Shown here one piece after another: positions 37,683 to 47,663 of a DNA stretch of 64,000 bases (positions are counted from its first letter, which is position 1; each line of letters begins with the position of its first letter). A program made the translations under genes and the position numbers. The DNA lies in assembly GCA_000719105.1 (NCBI GenBank), contig JODX01000003.1, forward strand, positions 186,001-250,000, given 5' to 3'. The notes below the pieces were generated by a model. That model saw only the letters and a list, made by a program, of their open reading frames with translations, was not told where the DNA came from and did not search any database. Origin of the DNA: Streptomyces sclerotialus (GTDB lineage Bacteria; Actinomycetota; Actinomycetes; Streptomycetales; Streptomycetaceae).

Positions 37683-39031
37683 GCGTTCACCTCCAGGTGC
37701 TTGTCCGCCCAGGCCGTGGACCTGGCCGGGTCGAAGGGGCAGCCGCTGCCCCGGATGTGCTCCTCGTACTCGTCGCGGAAGTACTTGAGGGAGGAGAAGA
37801 TCGGCGAGGCGGCACCGTCGCCGAGGGCGCAGAAGGACTTGCCGTTGATGTTGTCCGCGATGTCGTTGAGCTTGTCGAGGTCGCTCATGGCGCCCTTGCC
37901 GGCCTCGATGTCGCGCAGCAACTGGACCAGCCAGTACGTGCCTTCGCGGCAGGGCGTGCACTTGCCGCAGGACTCGTGGGCGTAGAACTCGGTCCAGCGC
38001 GTCACGGCCCGCACCACGCAGGTGGTCTCGTCGAAGCACTGGAGCGCCTTGGTGCCGAGCATGGAGCCGGCGGCGCCGACACCCTCGTAGTCGAGGGGCA
38101 CGTCGAGGTGCTCGTCGGTGAACATCGGCGTCGAGGAGCCGCCGGGTGTCCAGAATTTCAGGCGGTGGCCGGGCCGCATGCCGCCGCTCATACCGAGGAG
38201 CTGGCGCAGCGTGATGCCGAGCGGGGCCTCGTACTGGCCGGGGTTGGCGACGTGGCCGCTGAGCGAGTACAGCGTGAAGCCCGGGGACTTCTCGGTGCCC
38301 ATCGACCTGAACCAGTCCTTGCCGTTTTTCAGGATGGCGGGAACCGAGGCGATGGACTCGACGTTGTTCACCACAGTCGGGCACGCATAGAGGCCCGCGA
38401 CGGCGGGGAAGGGGGGACGGAGCCGCGGTTGACCACGGCGGCCTTCGAGGGAGTCCAGCAGCGCGGTCTCCTCACCGCAGATGTACGCGCCCGCGCCCGC
38501 GTGCACGGTGAGTTCGAGGTCGAGTCCGCTGCCCAGGACGTTCTTGCCGAGGTAGCCCGCCGCGTAGGCCTCACGGACGGCCGAGTGCAACCGCCGCAGC
38601 ACCGGCACGACTTCACCACGCAGATAGATGAAGGCATGCGACGACCTGATGGCATAGCAGGCGATGACGATGCCCTCGATGAGGCTGTGCGGGTTCGCGA
38701 AGAGGAGCGGAATGTCCTTGCAGGTTCCGGGTTCCGATTCGTCGGCGTTGACAACCAGATAGTGCGGTTTTCCATCTCCCTGGGGGATGAACTGCCACTT
38801 CATTCCCGTGGGGAAGCCCGCGCCGCCGCGGCCGCGCAGCCCCGACTCCTTGACGTACGCGATGAGGTCGTCCGGTGTCATCGCGAGCGCCTTGCGGAGC
38901 CCCTCGTACCCCTCGTGCCTCTCGTACACGTCCAGCGTCCAGGACCTGTCCTCGTCCCAGAAGGCCGACAGCACGGGTGCGAGCAGCTTCTCCGGGCTGG
39001 GGTCCTTGATCTCGGTCGCCACGGTCATCAC
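37679..39031 (-). CDS. nuoF: NADH-quinone oxidoreductase subunit F
   Basis: A 450-residue NADH dehydrogenase flavoprotein. [14 protein letters not shown] near 70 binds [19 protein letters not shown] near 92-107 contacts [26 protein letters not shown] near 180-198 is the NADH site, and [12 protein letters not shown] near 355 ligates cluster N3. GTG 39031 overlaps the nuoE stop as GTGA; ATG 39028 follows directly and is an equal alternative. Confidence 0.97.
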   Translation of the reverse strand: MMTVATEIKDPSPEKLLAPVLSAFWDEDRSWTLDVYERHEGYEGLRKALAMTPDDLIAYVKESGLRGRGGAGFPTGMKWQFIPQGDGKPHYLVVNADESEPGTCKDIPLLFANPHSLIEGIVIACYAIRSSHAFIYLRGEVVPVLRRLHSAVREAYAAGYLGKNVLGSGLDLELTVHAGAGAYICGEETALLDSLEGRRGQPRLRPPFPAVAGLYACPTVVNNVESIASVPAILKNGKDWFRSMGTEKSPGFTLYSLSGHVANPGQYEAPLGITLRQLLGMSGGMRPGHRLKFWTPGGSSTPMFTDEHLDVPLDYEGVGAAGSMLGTKALQCFDETTCVVRAVTRWTEFYAHESCGKCTPCREGTYWLVQLLRDIEAGKGAMSDLDKLNDIADNINGKSFCALGDGAASPIFSSLKYFRDEYEEHIRGSGCPFDPARSTAWADKHLEVNA

Positions 39032-39903
39032 TCCCCCTCCTCGGCGGTGGGCCCGGCGGGGTTCGACGGGTCGGAGGCCGAGGTCTGCTGCGGCGCGTCG
39101 TGCGAGCTGAGGTGCTCGGACGGCGACGGGTCGTGCGGTGTCGCGTCACCGGGCGCCCCGTCCCGCGGTGTGTCGTGGGGTCCGCCGTCCCGGGGATGCA
39201 CCACGCGCGCGGCCTCGCCCTTGGCGAGCCGGAGGCCGATCAGGGAAGCGGGTCCCGCGCTCCCGGATGCCTCCACCGCCCCCTCGCGCTCGTCGGGGAA
39301 GCCCGCCAGGATCCGGGCGGTCTCCTTGAACGTGCACAGGCGGGCGCCACGGGTGGGCTCGACCGGCGTACCCGCGCGCAGGTCGTCGACGAGCTGCTTG
39401 GCGCTCTGCACGGTCTGGTTGTCGAAGAACTCCCAGTTGACCATCACGACCGGGGCGAAGTCGCAGGCCGCGTTGCACTCGATGTGCTCCAGGGTGACCT
39501 TGCCGTCGTCGGTGGTCCCGCCGTTGCCGACGCCCAGGTGGTCCTGGAGCGCCTCGAAGATGGCGTCGCCGCCCATCACCGCGCACAGGGTGTTGGTGCA
39601 GACGCCCACCTGGTAGTCGCCGGAGGGTCCGCGGCGGTACATGGTGTAGAAGGTCGCGACCGCGGTGACCTCGGCCGTGGTCAGGCCGAGCACATCGGCG
39701 CAGAACTGCATGCCGGTGCGGGTGACGTGGCCCTCCTCCGACTGCACGAGGTGCAGCAACGGCAGCAGGGCCGAGCGGGAGTCCGGGTAGCGGGCGACGA
39801 TCTCGCGCGCGTCCGCCTCCAGCCGGGCACGGACGTCGTCCGGGTAGTCGGGCGCGGGGAGCTGGGGCATGCCCAGACTGACACCCTGGGGTGTGGTGGT
39901 CAC
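39028..39903 (-). CDS. nuoE: NADH-quinone oxidoreductase subunit E
   Basis: A 291-residue thioredoxin-fold subunit with a 2Fe-2S cluster (N1a) bound by Cys102, 107, 143 and 147. The core ends near residue 205; about 85 further residues form a tail rich in Asp, His, Pro and Ser ([20 protein letters not shown] and following), absent from E. coli NuoE (about 166 residues). GTG 39903 overlaps the nuoD stop as GTGA. Confidence 0.96.
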   Translation of the reverse strand: MTTTPQGVSLGMPQLPAPDYPDDVRARLEADAREIVARYPDSRSALLPLLHLVQSEEGHVTRTGMQFCADVLGLTTAEVTAVATFYTMYRRGPSGDYQVGVCTNTLCAVMGGDAIFEALQDHLGVGNGGTTDDGKVTLEHIECNAACDFAPVVMVNWEFFDNQTVQSAKQLVDDLRAGTPVEPTRGARLCTFKETARILAGFPDEREGAVEASGSAGPASLIGLRLAKGEAARVVHPRDGGPHDTPRDGAPGDATPHDPSPSEHLSSHDAPQQTSASDPSNPAGPTAEEGE

Positions 39904-41258
39904 CGGTCGACGCCTCCCATCACGGGGTCGATGGACGCGACGGCGACGATGACGTCGGCGACCTGGCCGCCCTCGCACATCGCCGCCATGGTCTGGAGAT
40001 TGGTGAAGGACGGGTCGCGGAAGTGGACCCGGAAGGGGCGGGTGCCTCCGTCGGACACGACGTGCACCCCGAGCTCGCCCTTGGGTGACTCGACCGCCGC
40101 GTACGCCTGCCCCGGCGGGACGCGGAAGCCCTCGGTCACCAGCTTGAAGTGGTGGATCAGGGCCTCCATCGAGGTGCCCATGATCGTTTTGATGTGGTCC
40201 AGGGAGTTGCCGAGGCCGTCCGGTCCCAGGGCGAGCTGGGCGGGCCACGCGATCTTCTTGTCGGCGACCATGACCGGGCCGGGGGCGAGCCGGTCCAGGC
40301 ACTGCTCGATGATCCTCAGCGACTGGCGCATCTCCTCCAGGCGGATCAGGAAGCGCCCGTAGGAGTCGCAGGTGTCGGCGGTCGGGACGTCGAAGTCGTA
40401 CGTCTCGTAGCCGCAGTACGGCTGCGCCTTGCGCAGGTCGTGCGGGAGGCCCGCCGAGCGGAGGATCGGGCCGGTGGCGCCGAGAGCCATGCAGCCGGCC
40501 AGGTCCAGGTAGCCGACGTCCTGCATACGGCCCTTGAAGATGGGGTTCCCTGTCGCGAGCTTGTCGTACTCGGGCAGGTTCTTCTTCATCTTCTTCACGA
40601 GCTCGCGGATCTGGTCCACCGCGCCGGGCGGCAGGTCCTGGGCGAGTCCGCCGGGCCGGATGTACGCGTGGTTCATGCGCAGGCCGGTGATCATCTCGAA
40701 GACGTCGAGAACGAGTTCACGATCGCGGAAACCGTAGATCATGATGGTGGTCGAGCCCAGCTCCATGCCGCCGGTGGCGACGCACACCAGGTGGGAGGAG
40801 AGCCGGTTGAGCTCCATCAGGAGTACGCGGATGACGCTGGCCCGGTCCGGTACCTGGTCCTCGATGCCGAGGAGCCGCTCGACGGCCAGGCAGTACGCCG
40901 TCTCGTTGAAGAACGGCGTCAGGTAGTCCATGCGGGTCACGAAGGTCGTGCCCTGGGTCCAGGTGCGGTACTCGAGGTTCTTCTCGATGCCGGTGTGGAG
41001 GTAGCCGATGCCGCAGCGGGCCTCGGTGACCGTCTCGCCGTCGATCTCCAGGATGAGCCGCAGCACGCCGTGCGTGGAGGGGTGCTGCGGGCCCATGTTG
41101 ACGATCAGGCGCTCGTCGTCGGCCTTGGCCGCGGACTCGACGACCTCCTCCCAGTCGCCGCCGGTGACCGTGTAGACGGTGCCTTCGGTGGTCTCGCGGG
41201 TTCCCGCCGCGGAAGAAGCGGAAGAAGGGTTCCCGGAAGAAGGGGTCTGCGTGCTCAT
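39900..41258 (-). CDS. nuoD: NADH-quinone oxidoreductase subunit D
   Basis: A 452-residue 49-kDa-type subunit forming the quinone-binding cavity with Nuo[16 protein letters not shown] near 53-67 holds the quinone-site histidines. The first 45 residues are a Ser/Thr/Gly-rich extension before the conserved core. ATG 41258 overlaps the nuoC stop as ATGA. Confidence 0.98.
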   Translation of the reverse strand: MSTQTPSSGNPSSASSAAGTRETTEGTVYTVTGGDWEEVVESAAKADDERLIVNMGPQHPSTHGVLRLILEIDGETVTEARCGIGYLHTGIEKNLEYRTWTQGTTFVTRMDYLTPFFNETAYCLAVERLLGIEDQVPDRASVIRVLLMELNRLSSHLVCVATGGMELGSTTIMIYGFRDRELVLDVFEMITGLRMNHAYIRPGGLAQDLPPGAVDQIRELVKKMKKNLPEYDKLATGNPIFKGRMQDVGYLDLAGCMALGATGPILRSAGLPHDLRKAQPYCGYETYDFDVPTADTCDSYGRFLIRLEEMRQSLRIIEQCLDRLAPGPVMVADKKIAWPAQLALGPDGLGNSLDHIKTIMGTSMEALIHHFKLVTEGFRVPPGQAYAAVESPKGELGVHVVSDGGTRPFRVHFRDPSFTNLQTMAAMCEGGQVADVIVAVASIDPVMGGVDR

Positions 41259-42022
41259 GAGTACGACCTCCGCTGGTCCGGAGCCGGGATCTGGGCGCCC
41301 TTGTACTCGACGGGGATGCCGCCGAGGGGATAGTCCTTGCGCTGCGGGAAGCCCTGCCAGTCGTCCGGCATCATGATCCGCGTCAGCGCCGGGTGGCCGT
41401 CGAAGACGATGCCGAAGAAGTCGTACGTCTCGCGCTCGTGCCAGTCGTTCGTCGGATAGACGGGGACGAGCGACGGGATGTGCGGGTCGGCGTCGGGAGC
41501 GGAGACCTCGAGCCGGATCAGCCGGTTGTGGGTGATCGAGCGCAGGTGGTAGACGGCGTGCAGTTCGCGGCCCTTGTCGCCGGGGTAGTGGACGCCGCTC
41601 ACCCCGGTGCAGAGCTCGAAGCGCAGCGCCGGGTCGTCGCGGAGCGTCCGGGCCACACGGACCAGGTGCTCGCGTTCGATGTGGAAGGTGAGTTCCCCGC
41701 GGTCGACGACCGTCCTGTCGATGGCGTTCTCCGGGAGGAGTCCCTGTTCCTCCAGGGCGCCCTCGAGTTCGTCGGCGACCTCGTCGAACCAGCCGCCGTA
41801 GGGACGGGAGGACGGGCCGGGGAGCCGGACGGAGCGGACCAGGCCGCCGTAGCCGGAGGTGTCGCCGCCGTTGTTCGCGCCGAACATGCCGCGCTGGACG
41901 CGGATCTCCTCGCCCTGGTCGCCGCGCTGGCCGGGGAGGTTGGCGGCGGAGAGGTCCTTCTCCGGGTTGGCACCCTCGGCGGAGCCGGAACCGGACCCGC
42001 CGTTGCCGTTCGCGTCGCTCAT
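41255..42022 (-). CDS. nuoC: NADH-quinone oxidoreductase subunit C
   Basis: A 255-residue 30-kDa-type subunit connecting NuoD and NuoI. The conserved block [28 protein letters not shown] near 200-228 and [11 protein letters not shown] near 230 identify it. The first 45 residues are a Gly/Ser/Asn-rich leader typical of Streptomyces NuoC. ATG 42022 overlaps the nuoB stop as ATGA. Confidence 0.97.
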   Translation of the reverse strand: MSDANGNGGSGSGSAEGANPEKDLSAANLPGQRGDQGEEIRVQRGMFGANNGGDTSGYGGLVRSVRLPGPSSRPYGGWFDEVADELEGALEEQGLLPENAIDRTVVDRGELTFHIEREHLVRVARTLRDDPALRFELCTGVSGVHYPGDKGRELHAVYHLRSITHNRLIRLEVSAPDADPHIPSLVPVYPTNDWHERETYDFFGIVFDGHPALTRIMMPDDWQGFPQRKDYPLGGIPVEYKGAQIPAPDQRRSYS

Positions 42023-42573
42023 CGCAGCAGCCCCTTCATCTCGATGGTGGGGAGCGCCTTGAGCGCGGCCTCCTCGGCCTCGCGGGCCGCTTCCTCGGCG
42101 TTCACGCCGAGCTTGGAGTTCTGGATCTTGTGATGCAGCTTGAGGATGGCGTCCATCAGCATCTCGGGCCGCGGGGGGCAGCCGGGGAGGTAGATGTCGA
42201 CGGGGACGACGTGGTCGACGCCCTGGACGATGGCGTAGTTGTTGAACATGCCGCCCGAGGACGCGCAGACCCCCATGGAGATCACCCACTTGGGGTTCGG
42301 CATCTGGTCGTAGACCTGCCGCAGTACCGGCGCCATCTTCTGGCTGACCCGGCCGGCAACGATCATGAGGTCCGCCTGGCGCGGTGAGCCGCGGAAGACC
42401 TCCATGCCGAAGCGGGCCAGGTCGTAGCGGCCCGCGCCCGTGGTCATCATCTCGATGGCACAGCAGGCGAGGCCGAAGGTGGCGGGGAACACGGACGCCT
42501 TGCGCACCCAGCCCGCGGCCTGCTCGACGGTGGTCAGCAGGAATCCGCTCGGCAGCTTTTCTTCGAGTCCCAT
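42019..42573 (-). CDS. nuoB: NADH-quinone oxidoreductase subunit B
   Basis: A 184-residue subunit carrying the terminal cluster N2, ligated by the tandem Cys37-Cys38 (GLACCAIE), Cys103 (GVCASSGG) and Cys132 (LPGCPPRPE). It hands electrons to the quinone in the NuoBD cavity. It starts 14 bases after the nuoA stop and overlaps nuoC by 4. Confidence 0.98.
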   Translation of the reverse strand: MGLEEKLPSGFLLTTVEQAAGWVRKASVFPATFGLACCAIEMMTTGAGRYDLARFGMEVFRGSPRQADLMIVAGRVSQKMAPVLRQVYDQMPNPKWVISMGVCASSGGMFNNYAIVQGVDHVVPVDIYLPGCPPRPEMLMDAILKLHHKIQNSKLGVNAEEAAREAEEAALKALPTIEMKGLLR

Positions 42574-42587
42574 GTCCTAAAGGCCCC

Positions 42588-42947
42588 TCAGTCCCATTCC
42601 AGGCCGCCGCGCCGCCATACGTACGCGTACGCGACGAAGACGGTGAGCACGAAGAGCAGCATCTCCACGAGCCCGAAAACACCCAGGGCGTCGAAGGAGA
42701 CGGCCCAGGGGTAGAGGAAGACGATCTCGATGTCGAAGACGATGAAGAGCATCGCCGTCAGGTAGTACTTGATGGGGAAGCGCCCGCCACCGGCCGGCGT
42801 GGGGGTCGGCTCGATGCCGCACTCGTAGGCCTCGAGCTTGGCCCGGTTGTAGCGCTTCGGACCGACAAGCGTGGCCATCACCACGGAGAAGATCGCGAAG
42901 CCTGCCCCGAGGGCTCCCAGTACGAGGATGGGCGCATACGCGTTCAC
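42588..42947 (-). CDS. nuoA: NADH-quinone oxidoreductase subunit A
   Basis: The first nuo gene, 119 residues, three membrane helices. [26 protein letters not shown] and [16 protein letters not shown] are the conserved loop and helix 2. GTG 42947 has GAGGAG just before it. The leader of about 135 bases upstream contains the Rex-type site. Confidence 0.96.
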   Translation of the reverse strand: MNAYAPILVLGALGAGFAIFSVVMATLVGPKRYNRAKLEAYECGIEPTPTPAGGGRFPIKYYLTAMLFIVFDIEIVFLYPWAVSFDALGVFGLVEMLLFVLTVFVAYAYVWRRGGLEWD

Positions 42948-43057
42948 CGCTCCTCGCTCCCTTCAGTCGGCACTGACTGCTGGCGGAAACGCCGGACCCG
43001 CAAGTCCCGCCCCGTCCGTCCCCCGACCCCCGTACGTCCCGACGAAGATCGCGAACA

Positions 43058-43073
43058 TGTGAAGCAGGTCACA
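43058..43073. promoter_or_regulatory. Rex operator (ROP) upstream of nuoA
   Basis: TGTGAAGCAGGTCACA matches 12 of 16 positions of the remembered Rex consensus TGTGAACGCGTTCACA, with both outer halves intact. Rex is the NADH/NAD+-responsive repressor reported to control nuoA-N in S. coelicolor. The site lies about 110 bases before nuoA and just downstream of the -10 hexamer, where it would block transcription at low NADH. Confidence 0.85.
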
Positions 43074-43089
43074 AGCCCAACTGCCCCGC

Positions 43090-43095
43090 ATCTTA
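43090..43095 (-). promoter_or_regulatory. Candidate -10 hexamer of the nuo promoter
   Basis: TAAGAT reads toward nuoA. No good -35 stands 17-18 bases upstream; instead the Crp-like motif overlaps that region, which would suit an activator-dependent promoter. Confidence 0.4.
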
Positions 43096-43108
43096 TGCCT
43101 GCGGGTCT

Positions 43109-43122
43109 GTGATCTGCGACAC
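43109..43122. promoter_or_regulatory. Crp-like site upstream of nuo
   Basis: GTGATCTGCGACAC fits the Streptomyces Crp motif as remembered (GTG, six bases, G, any base, CAC) exactly. Its centre is about 22 bases upstream of the -10 hexamer. Confidence 0.5.
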
Positions 43123-43141
43123 GGGGTACGTCAAGTACTTT

Positions 43142-43155
43142 GTGATCTCCACCAC
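43142..43155. promoter_or_regulatory. Second, weaker Crp-like site upstream of nuo
   Basis: GTGATCTCCACCAC fits the same motif with one mismatch (A for G) and lies 33 bases from the first site, about three helical turns, sharing TGTGATCT with it. Confidence 0.35.
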
Positions 43156-43694
43156 CTGACGAAGGATCATGAAGTCGGATGAGCGGTGATCTTCGCACGC
43201 GAAGCAGTTAAGTGATCACCAGAAGTGACATTTCCACTCGTCATCACTGGTCGGAGGATGATCGCCAATATCAAGAAGATCTTGCTCCGGGCAAATTGGC
43301 GCTGGACGGCCGGGGGTGATAGTGAGCCGCATTCACATCCGGCCGCGGGCGCGGGAGCCGATTGTGGACGCGTGCACGCGTTCACGAGCGCCGGGGCCGG
43401 TGGTTCCGCGCGCGGGACGCACCCGCGGCAGCGGCCGTTCCGTGACCTCCGCCACACCCGCGACGGCCCCCCGGAAACCGGGCTTGGCCACGCGGTGCAA
43501 GCGGTGGTAGGCGCAGAGCAATTCGGGCGTAACGACGAAAGTGCATGATCACAGGCTTGATCGTTTGCGCCCGCAATGACCGTTACGACGTCAATAAGGG
43601 GCGACACGCCCGGGGTTCGGCGGCCGTCTGAACAACTGTGGCGGACCACACGTTTCTTGAAGGTATGGAGGAGCCCCTGGTACCGCTTGTACCC
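43156..43694. other. Non-coding region upstream of the NlpC/P60 gene
   Basis: About 540 bases without a convincing gene. It must contain the promoter of the wall hydrolase on the plus strand. No ydaO-type blocks were found, unlike at the other hydrolase. Two inverted pairs were noted: GCCAAT/ATTGGC around 43265-43300, and CGTAACG/CGTTACG around 43530-43590. Confidence 0.5.
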
Positions 43695-44507
43695 ATGTCC
43701 CACACCGCTCACATACGCAGCCACCGGAAGCCCCGCCGCAGCGCGTCGAAGCTCGCGATGCGCGCCGGAGTCACCGGTGGCATTCTCGGCACCGTGGCAG
43801 TGGCCGGTGCGTCCGCGTCGGCGAACGCCGCGGAGCCCGTGACCCAGACGCTCGAACTTCCCACGCTCACGGCCGACCTGGCCGCCCAGGTCGCCCAGTC
43901 CGCGGAGGCCACGGAGCAGGCCGCCGCCACCTACGAGCTCCAGGCCGAGCGTGACGCGGCCGCCGCCCAGGCGGCCGAGCAGGCCAAGGCCGACCTCGCG
44001 GAGGCCAAGAAGGAGGCGGAGGCCAAGAAGAAGAAGGCCGAGGCCGAGCGGAAGGCGGCCGCGGAGCGTGCCGCGCGCGACGCCGAGCGGACCGAGCTCA
44101 CCTCGACCTCGACGTCGGCCTCCACCTCGACGTCGGCCTCGGCGCCCGCCAGCGGCAGCGTGGCGGCCGTCATCGGCTTCCTCCAGGCACAGGTCGGTGA
44201 CGCCTACGTGATGGGGGCCACCGGACCCAACGCCTGGGACTGCTCCAGCCTCGTGCAGGCCGCGTTCCGGGAGGCCGGCGTGGATCTCCCCCGGGTCTCG
44301 CAGGACCAGTCGATGATGGGCACCGAGGTCTCGCTGTCCAGCCTGGCGGTCGGCGACATCCTCTACTGGGGCGGCAAGGGCTCCGCGTACCACGTGGGCG
44401 TCTACATCGGGAACGGCCAGTACCTCGACGCCGCCAACTCGGCCAAGGGCGTCGTCATCCAGGACCTGTCCGGCTACCCGGCGTCGGGTGCGGTGCGGGT
44501 GCTCTGA
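43695..44507 (+). CDS. Secreted NlpC/P60 peptidoglycan hydrolase
   Basis: A 270-residue secreted endopeptidase. Residues 1-46 are a signal peptide (RRSASKLAMRAG, then GGILGTVAVAGASASANA). Residues 60-135 are a long Ala/Glu/Lys/Arg coiled coil, then a Ser/Thr linker. The NlpC/P60 domain covers 155-270 with catalytic Cys183 (WDCSSLVQ) and His233 (YHVGVYIGNG). It would cut D-iGlu-mDAP-type bonds in stem peptides. ATG 43695 gives a normal signal peptide; ATG 43665 or 43638 would add up to 19 residues. It is followed by a strong terminator. Confidence 0.92.
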   Translation: MSHTAHIRSHRKPRRSASKLAMRAGVTGGILGTVAVAGASASANAAEPVTQTLELPTLTADLAAQVAQSAEATEQAAATYELQAERDAAAAQAAEQAKADLAEAKKEAEAKKKKAEAERKAAAERAARDAERTELTSTSTSASTSTSASAPASGSVAAVIGFLQAQVGDAYVMGATGPNAWDCSSLVQAAFREAGVDLPRVSQDQSMMGTEVSLSSLAVGDILYWGGKGSAYHVGVYIGNGQYLDAANSAKGVVIQDLSGYPASGAVRVL

Positions 44508-44520
44508 CCCGTACGCCCAT

Positions 44521-44572
44521 GACAACGGCTGGTGGCCGCCGCCCCGACGGGCGGCGGCCACCAGCCGTTGTC
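44521..44572. terminator. Perfect 24-bp bidirectional terminator
   Basis: Bases 44521-44544 (starting GACAACGGCTGGTGG) are fully complementary to 44549-44572 across a CGAC loop. It lies between the convergent stops of the hydrolase (44507) and the flavoprotein (44583). Confidence 0.95.
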
Positions 44573-44582
44573 GCCGAGCGGC

Positions 44583-45887
44583 TCAGGCCTTCGGGGCCAC
44601 CTTGCTCAGGCCGTTGATGATGCGGTCCATCGCGTCGCCGCCCGTGGGATCCGTCAGGTTGGCGAGCATCTTGAGGGTGAACTTCATCAGCAGCGGGTGC
44701 GTGAGCCCGCGCTGGGTCGCGAGCTTCATGACCTTCGGGTTGCCGATGAGCTTCACGAAGGCGCGGCCCAGGGTGTAGTAGCCGCCGTAGGTGTCCTTCA
44801 GGACCCGCGGGTAGCGCTGGAGGGCGATCTCCCGCTGGGCGGGGGTGGCCCGGGCGTGGGCCTGCACGATGACGTCCGCGGCAATCTGGCCGGACTCCAT
44901 GGCGTAGGCGATGCCCTCGCCGTTGAACGGGTTGACCAGGCCGCCCGCGTCGCCGACCAGCAGCAGCCCCTTGGTGTAGTGCGGCTGGCGGTTGAAGGCC
45001 ATGGGGAGGGCGGCACCGCGGATCGGCATCGTCATGTTGTCCGGGACGTAGCCCCACTCCTCCGGCATGGACGCGCACCAGGCCTTCAGGACCTCGCGCC
45101 AGTCCAGTTCCTTGAAGGAGTTGGAGGTGTTGAGCACGCCGAGGCCGACGTTCGAGGTGCCGTCGCCCATGCCGAAGATCCAGCCGTAGCCGGGCAGGAG
45201 GCGGTCCTCGCCGGGGCCGCGGCGGTCCCACAGCTCCAGCCAGGACTCCAGGTAGTCGTCGTCGTGGCGCGGGGACGTGAAGTACGTGCGGACCGCGACG
45301 CCCATGGGCCGGTCCTCGCGGCGGTGCAGCCCCATCGCCAGGGACAGGCGCGAGGAGTTGCCGTCCGCGGCCACCACCAGCGGCGCGTGGAAGGTGACCT
45401 CCCGCTTCTCGCCGGACTCGGCGTCACCCAGCTTGGCGTGGACGCCGGTGATGCGGCCGGTGCGGTCGTCGAGGACCGGGGCGCCGACGTTGCAGCGCTC
45501 GTACAGCCGGGCGCCCGCCTTCTGTGCCTGACGTGCGAGCTGCTCGTCGAAGTCGTCGCGCTTGCGGACCAGTCCGTAGTCCGGGTACGAGGCGAGATCC
45601 GGCCAGTCGAGCTGGAGACGGACGCCGCCGCCGATGATGCGCAGGCCCTTGTTGCGGAGCCAGCCCGCCTCCTCGGAGATGTCGATGCCCATGGCCACCA
45701 GCTGTTTGGTGGCGCGGGGCGTCAGACCGTCGCCGCAGACCTTCTCGCGCGGGAAGGCGGTCTTCTCCAGCAGGAGTACGTCGAGTCCCGCCTTGGCGAG
45801 GTAGTACGCGGTGGTGGAACCGGCTGGCCCGGCCCCGACGACGATCACATCGGCGGTGTGTTCGGTGAGGGGCTGGGGCTCGGTCAC
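44583..45887 (-). CDS. Geranylgeranyl reductase-family flavoprotein (menaquinone reductase-like)
   Basis: A 434-residue FAD enzyme. VIVVGAGPAGSTTAYYLAKAG (residues 15-35) binds FAD; LLEKTAFPREKVCGDGLTPRA near 40-60 is the GGR-family signature; GLLLVGDAGGLVNPFNGEGIAYAMESG near 300-325 closes the flavin site. Family members saturate isoprenoid chains; actinobacterial homologues (MenJ) reduce a double bond of the menaquinone side chain. Proximity to nuo and menG favours that role. GTG 45887 is chosen because GGGGAG stands 8 bases upstream. Substrate is inferred. Confidence 0.9.
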   Translation of the reverse strand: MTEPQPLTEHTADVIVVGAGPAGSTTAYYLAKAGLDVLLLEKTAFPREKVCGDGLTPRATKQLVAMGIDISEEAGWLRNKGLRIIGGGVRLQLDWPDLASYPDYGLVRKRDDFDEQLARQAQKAGARLYERCNVGAPVLDDRTGRITGVHAKLGDAESGEKREVTFHAPLVVAADGNSSRLSLAMGLHRREDRPMGVAVRTYFTSPRHDDDYLESWLELWDRRGPGEDRLLPGYGWIFGMGDGTSNVGLGVLNTSNSFKELDWREVLKAWCASMPEEWGYVPDNMTMPIRGAALPMAFNRQPHYTKGLLLVGDAGGLVNPFNGEGIAYAMESGQIAADVIVQAHARATPAQREIALQRYPRVLKDTYGGYYTLGRAFVKLIGNPKVMKLATQRGLTHPLLMKFTLKMLANLTDPTGGDAMDRIINGLSKVAPKA

Positions 45888-45986
45888 GGCGGTATCTCCC
45901 CAAGACTGGAAATGTGGGTGCCGACGGGCACGGGACATGGGCAGTCTATGCAGCGGTACCGATCACCCCGCCGAAGGGCTGCCCCT

Positions 45987-46493
45987 GTGAAACGAGCTCT
46001 CCCCGGTGTACGGCTGCGCGTCCCCACCGACGAGGACGCCGTCGCCTGGCACCGGATATTCGACCACCCGGAGGTCATGGAGTTCCACGGCGGCAGGTCC
46101 GCCGAGCTGTCCGTCTACGAGGAGCTCACCGCCCGCCAGCGCCGCCATGACGCCGAGCGCGGCTTCTGCTTCTGGAGCGTGCTCGACGAGGAGGGGCGGG
46201 TCGTCGGCTTCACGGGTGCCCAGCCGTGGCCGCACGACTGGGGTGCGAGCGGCGAGGTCGAGATCGGCTGGCGGCTCGCCCGGCCGTACTGGGGCAAGGG
46301 GTACGTCACCGCGGCCGCCCTGGAGACGCTGGACCGGCTGCGCGCGGCCGGGGTCCCGAGCGTCGTCGCCATGGTCCTCGCCGGCAACGAGCGCTCGATC
46401 GCCGTGACCCGGCGCCTCGGCATGACGCTGGAGGAGACGTTCACGACGCCCGATGGCGGGCGGACGGGGCATCGCTACCGACTCGTTCTGTGA
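45987..46493 (+). CDS. GNAT-family N-acetyltransferase (RimJ/RimL-like)
   Basis: A 168-residue acetyltransferase of the RimJ/RimL type. EIGWRLARPYWGKGYVTAAALETLD near 90-115 is the acetyl-CoA-binding segment, and VLAGNERSIAVTRRLGMTLEETF near 130-150 the following beta-bulge part. GTG 45987 has GAAGGG 8 bases upstream; ATG 45948 would add 13 basic residues. It is divergent from the flavoprotein gene. Target amine unknown. Confidence 0.88.
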   Translation: MKRALPGVRLRVPTDEDAVAWHRIFDHPEVMEFHGGRSAELSVYEELTARQRRHDAERGFCFWSVLDEEGRVVGFTGAQPWPHDWGASGEVEIGWRLARPYWGKGYVTAAALETLDRLRAAGVPSVVAMVLAGNERSIAVTRRLGMTLEETFTTPDGGRTGHRYRLVL

Positions 46494-46586
46494 CTGTCGG
46501 TAGCAATCGGCCCGGAACGAACACGCAGCGCTTCCGGCACCCGCCCCCACGCGGCTACCCTGCAAGTACCGCTGGGGGTGACATCT

Positions 46587-46949
46587 GTGCGCATACCACC
46601 CGAGACACCCGAAGTGCGTGTGCCGCGGCTCGTCGGCCTGATGGCCGCGGACGCACGGGCGACGGCCGAGGCACGGGGCGTGCGGCTCGTCGCGCCCGAC
46701 CGGCCCGACCTTCCCCTGACCGTCGTCGACTACGTCGTACGCCAGTACCCGCGGCCCGGGGCCGAGGTGCCGCGCGGGGCGGTCGTCACCGTGTGGTTCG
46801 AGCACGACGAGGGTGAGGGCGGCGGGGGCGCGGGGGTACGCGAACCGCGCCGCACCGGTCCGACGCCGGGTGGGCTCCGCCGGGAGCTGGACGAACCGGG
46901 CGAACCCTTCCCGGCCGCCCTGCCCCAGCGGGCGGCTACGCCGCCTTGA
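46587..46949 (+). CDS. Small PASTA-domain protein
   Basis: A 120-residue protein with a single PASTA domain over about residues 10-75 ([20 protein letters not shown], then [20 protein letters not shown]), followed by a Gly/Arg/Pro-rich tail. PASTA domains bind muropeptides or beta-lactams and normally sit outside PknB-type kinases or PBPs. No signal peptide or membrane segment is visible, so how it would reach the wall is unclear. GTG 46587 is preferred because GGGGGTG stands 7 bases upstream; GTG 46578 is an alternative. Its end overlaps convergent menG by 14 bases. Confidence 0.8.
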   Translation: MRIPPETPEVRVPRLVGLMAADARATAEARGVRLVAPDRPDLPLTVVDYVVRQYPRPGAEVPRGAVVTVWFEHDEGEGGGGAGVREPRRTGPTPGGLRRELDEPGEPFPAALPQRAATPP

Positions 46950-47631
46950 AGCCCCGGTGCAGCGCCACCACGCCGCCCGTGAGGTTCCGCCAGGCCACCT
47001 TCTCCCAGCCGGCCGTGCGCAGCCGCCCGGCCAGGGCGGGCTGGTCGGGCCAGTCACGGATCGACTCGGCGAGGTACACGTACGCGTCGGGGTTGGACGA
47101 CACCGCCCGCGCCACCGGGGGCAGCGCGCGCATCAGGTACTCGGTGTAGACGGTGCGGAACGGCGTCCACGTCGGGTGCGAGAACTCGCAGATCACGACC
47201 CGTCCGCCGGGCCGGGTCACCCGGAGCATCTCGCGCAGCGCGGCATCCGTGTCCTGTACGTTCCGCAGCCCGAAGGAGATCGTCACCGCGTCGAAGGTGC
47301 CGTCCTTGAACGGCAGCCGCGTCGCGTCGCCCGCCGTGAACGGCAGCCAGGACTCACGCTGCTTGCCGACCCGGAGCATGCCGAGGGAGAAGTCGCAGGG
47401 GACGACGTACGCGCCCGAGCGGGCGAACGGCAGCGAGGAGGTGCCCGTACCGGCGGCGAGGTCGAGGACCTTCTGCGCGGGCCGCGCGTCGACCGCCTTC
47501 GCCACCTCCTTGCGCCAGCCCCGGGTCTGGCCGAGGGAGAGCACGTCGTTGGTGAGGTCGTACCGTTCCGCCACGTGGTCGAACATCGAGGCGACTTCGT
47601 GCGGCTGCTTGTTCAGGGAGGCGCGGGTCAC
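46936..47631 (-). CDS. menG: Demethylmenaquinone methyltransferase
   Basis: A 231-residue class I SAM methyltransferase of the UbiE/MenG family, which adds the C2 methyl group of menaquinone. [16 protein letters not shown] (55-70) is SAM motif [27 protein letters not shown] near 115-140 and the N-terminal [30 protein letters not shown] (in parts 11-40) are UbiE signatures. GTG 47631 is the only suitable start; the Shine-Dalgarno is weak. It is consistent with the mqn genes in the same window. Confidence 0.95.
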   Translation of the reverse strand: MTRASLNKQPHEVASMFDHVAERYDLTNDVLSLGQTRGWRKEVAKAVDARPAQKVLDLAAGTGTSSLPFARSGAYVVPCDFSLGMLRVGKQRESWLPFTAGDATRLPFKDGTFDAVTISFGLRNVQDTDAALREMLRVTRPGGRVVICEFSHPTWTPFRTVYTEYLMRALPPVARAVSSNPDAYVYLAESIRDWPDQPALAGRLRTAGWEKVAWRNLTGGVVALHRGFKAA

Positions 47632-47663
47632 CGGGCCATTGTGGCAGCCCGGTACACGGCGGC

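Noticed and set aside
43225..43620. Possible second ydaO-type riboswitch before the NlpC/P60 gene
   Set aside because: The conserved blocks (GGGGGACCC, GACAGCTCACCTCG) are absent; only unrelated small dyads are seen.
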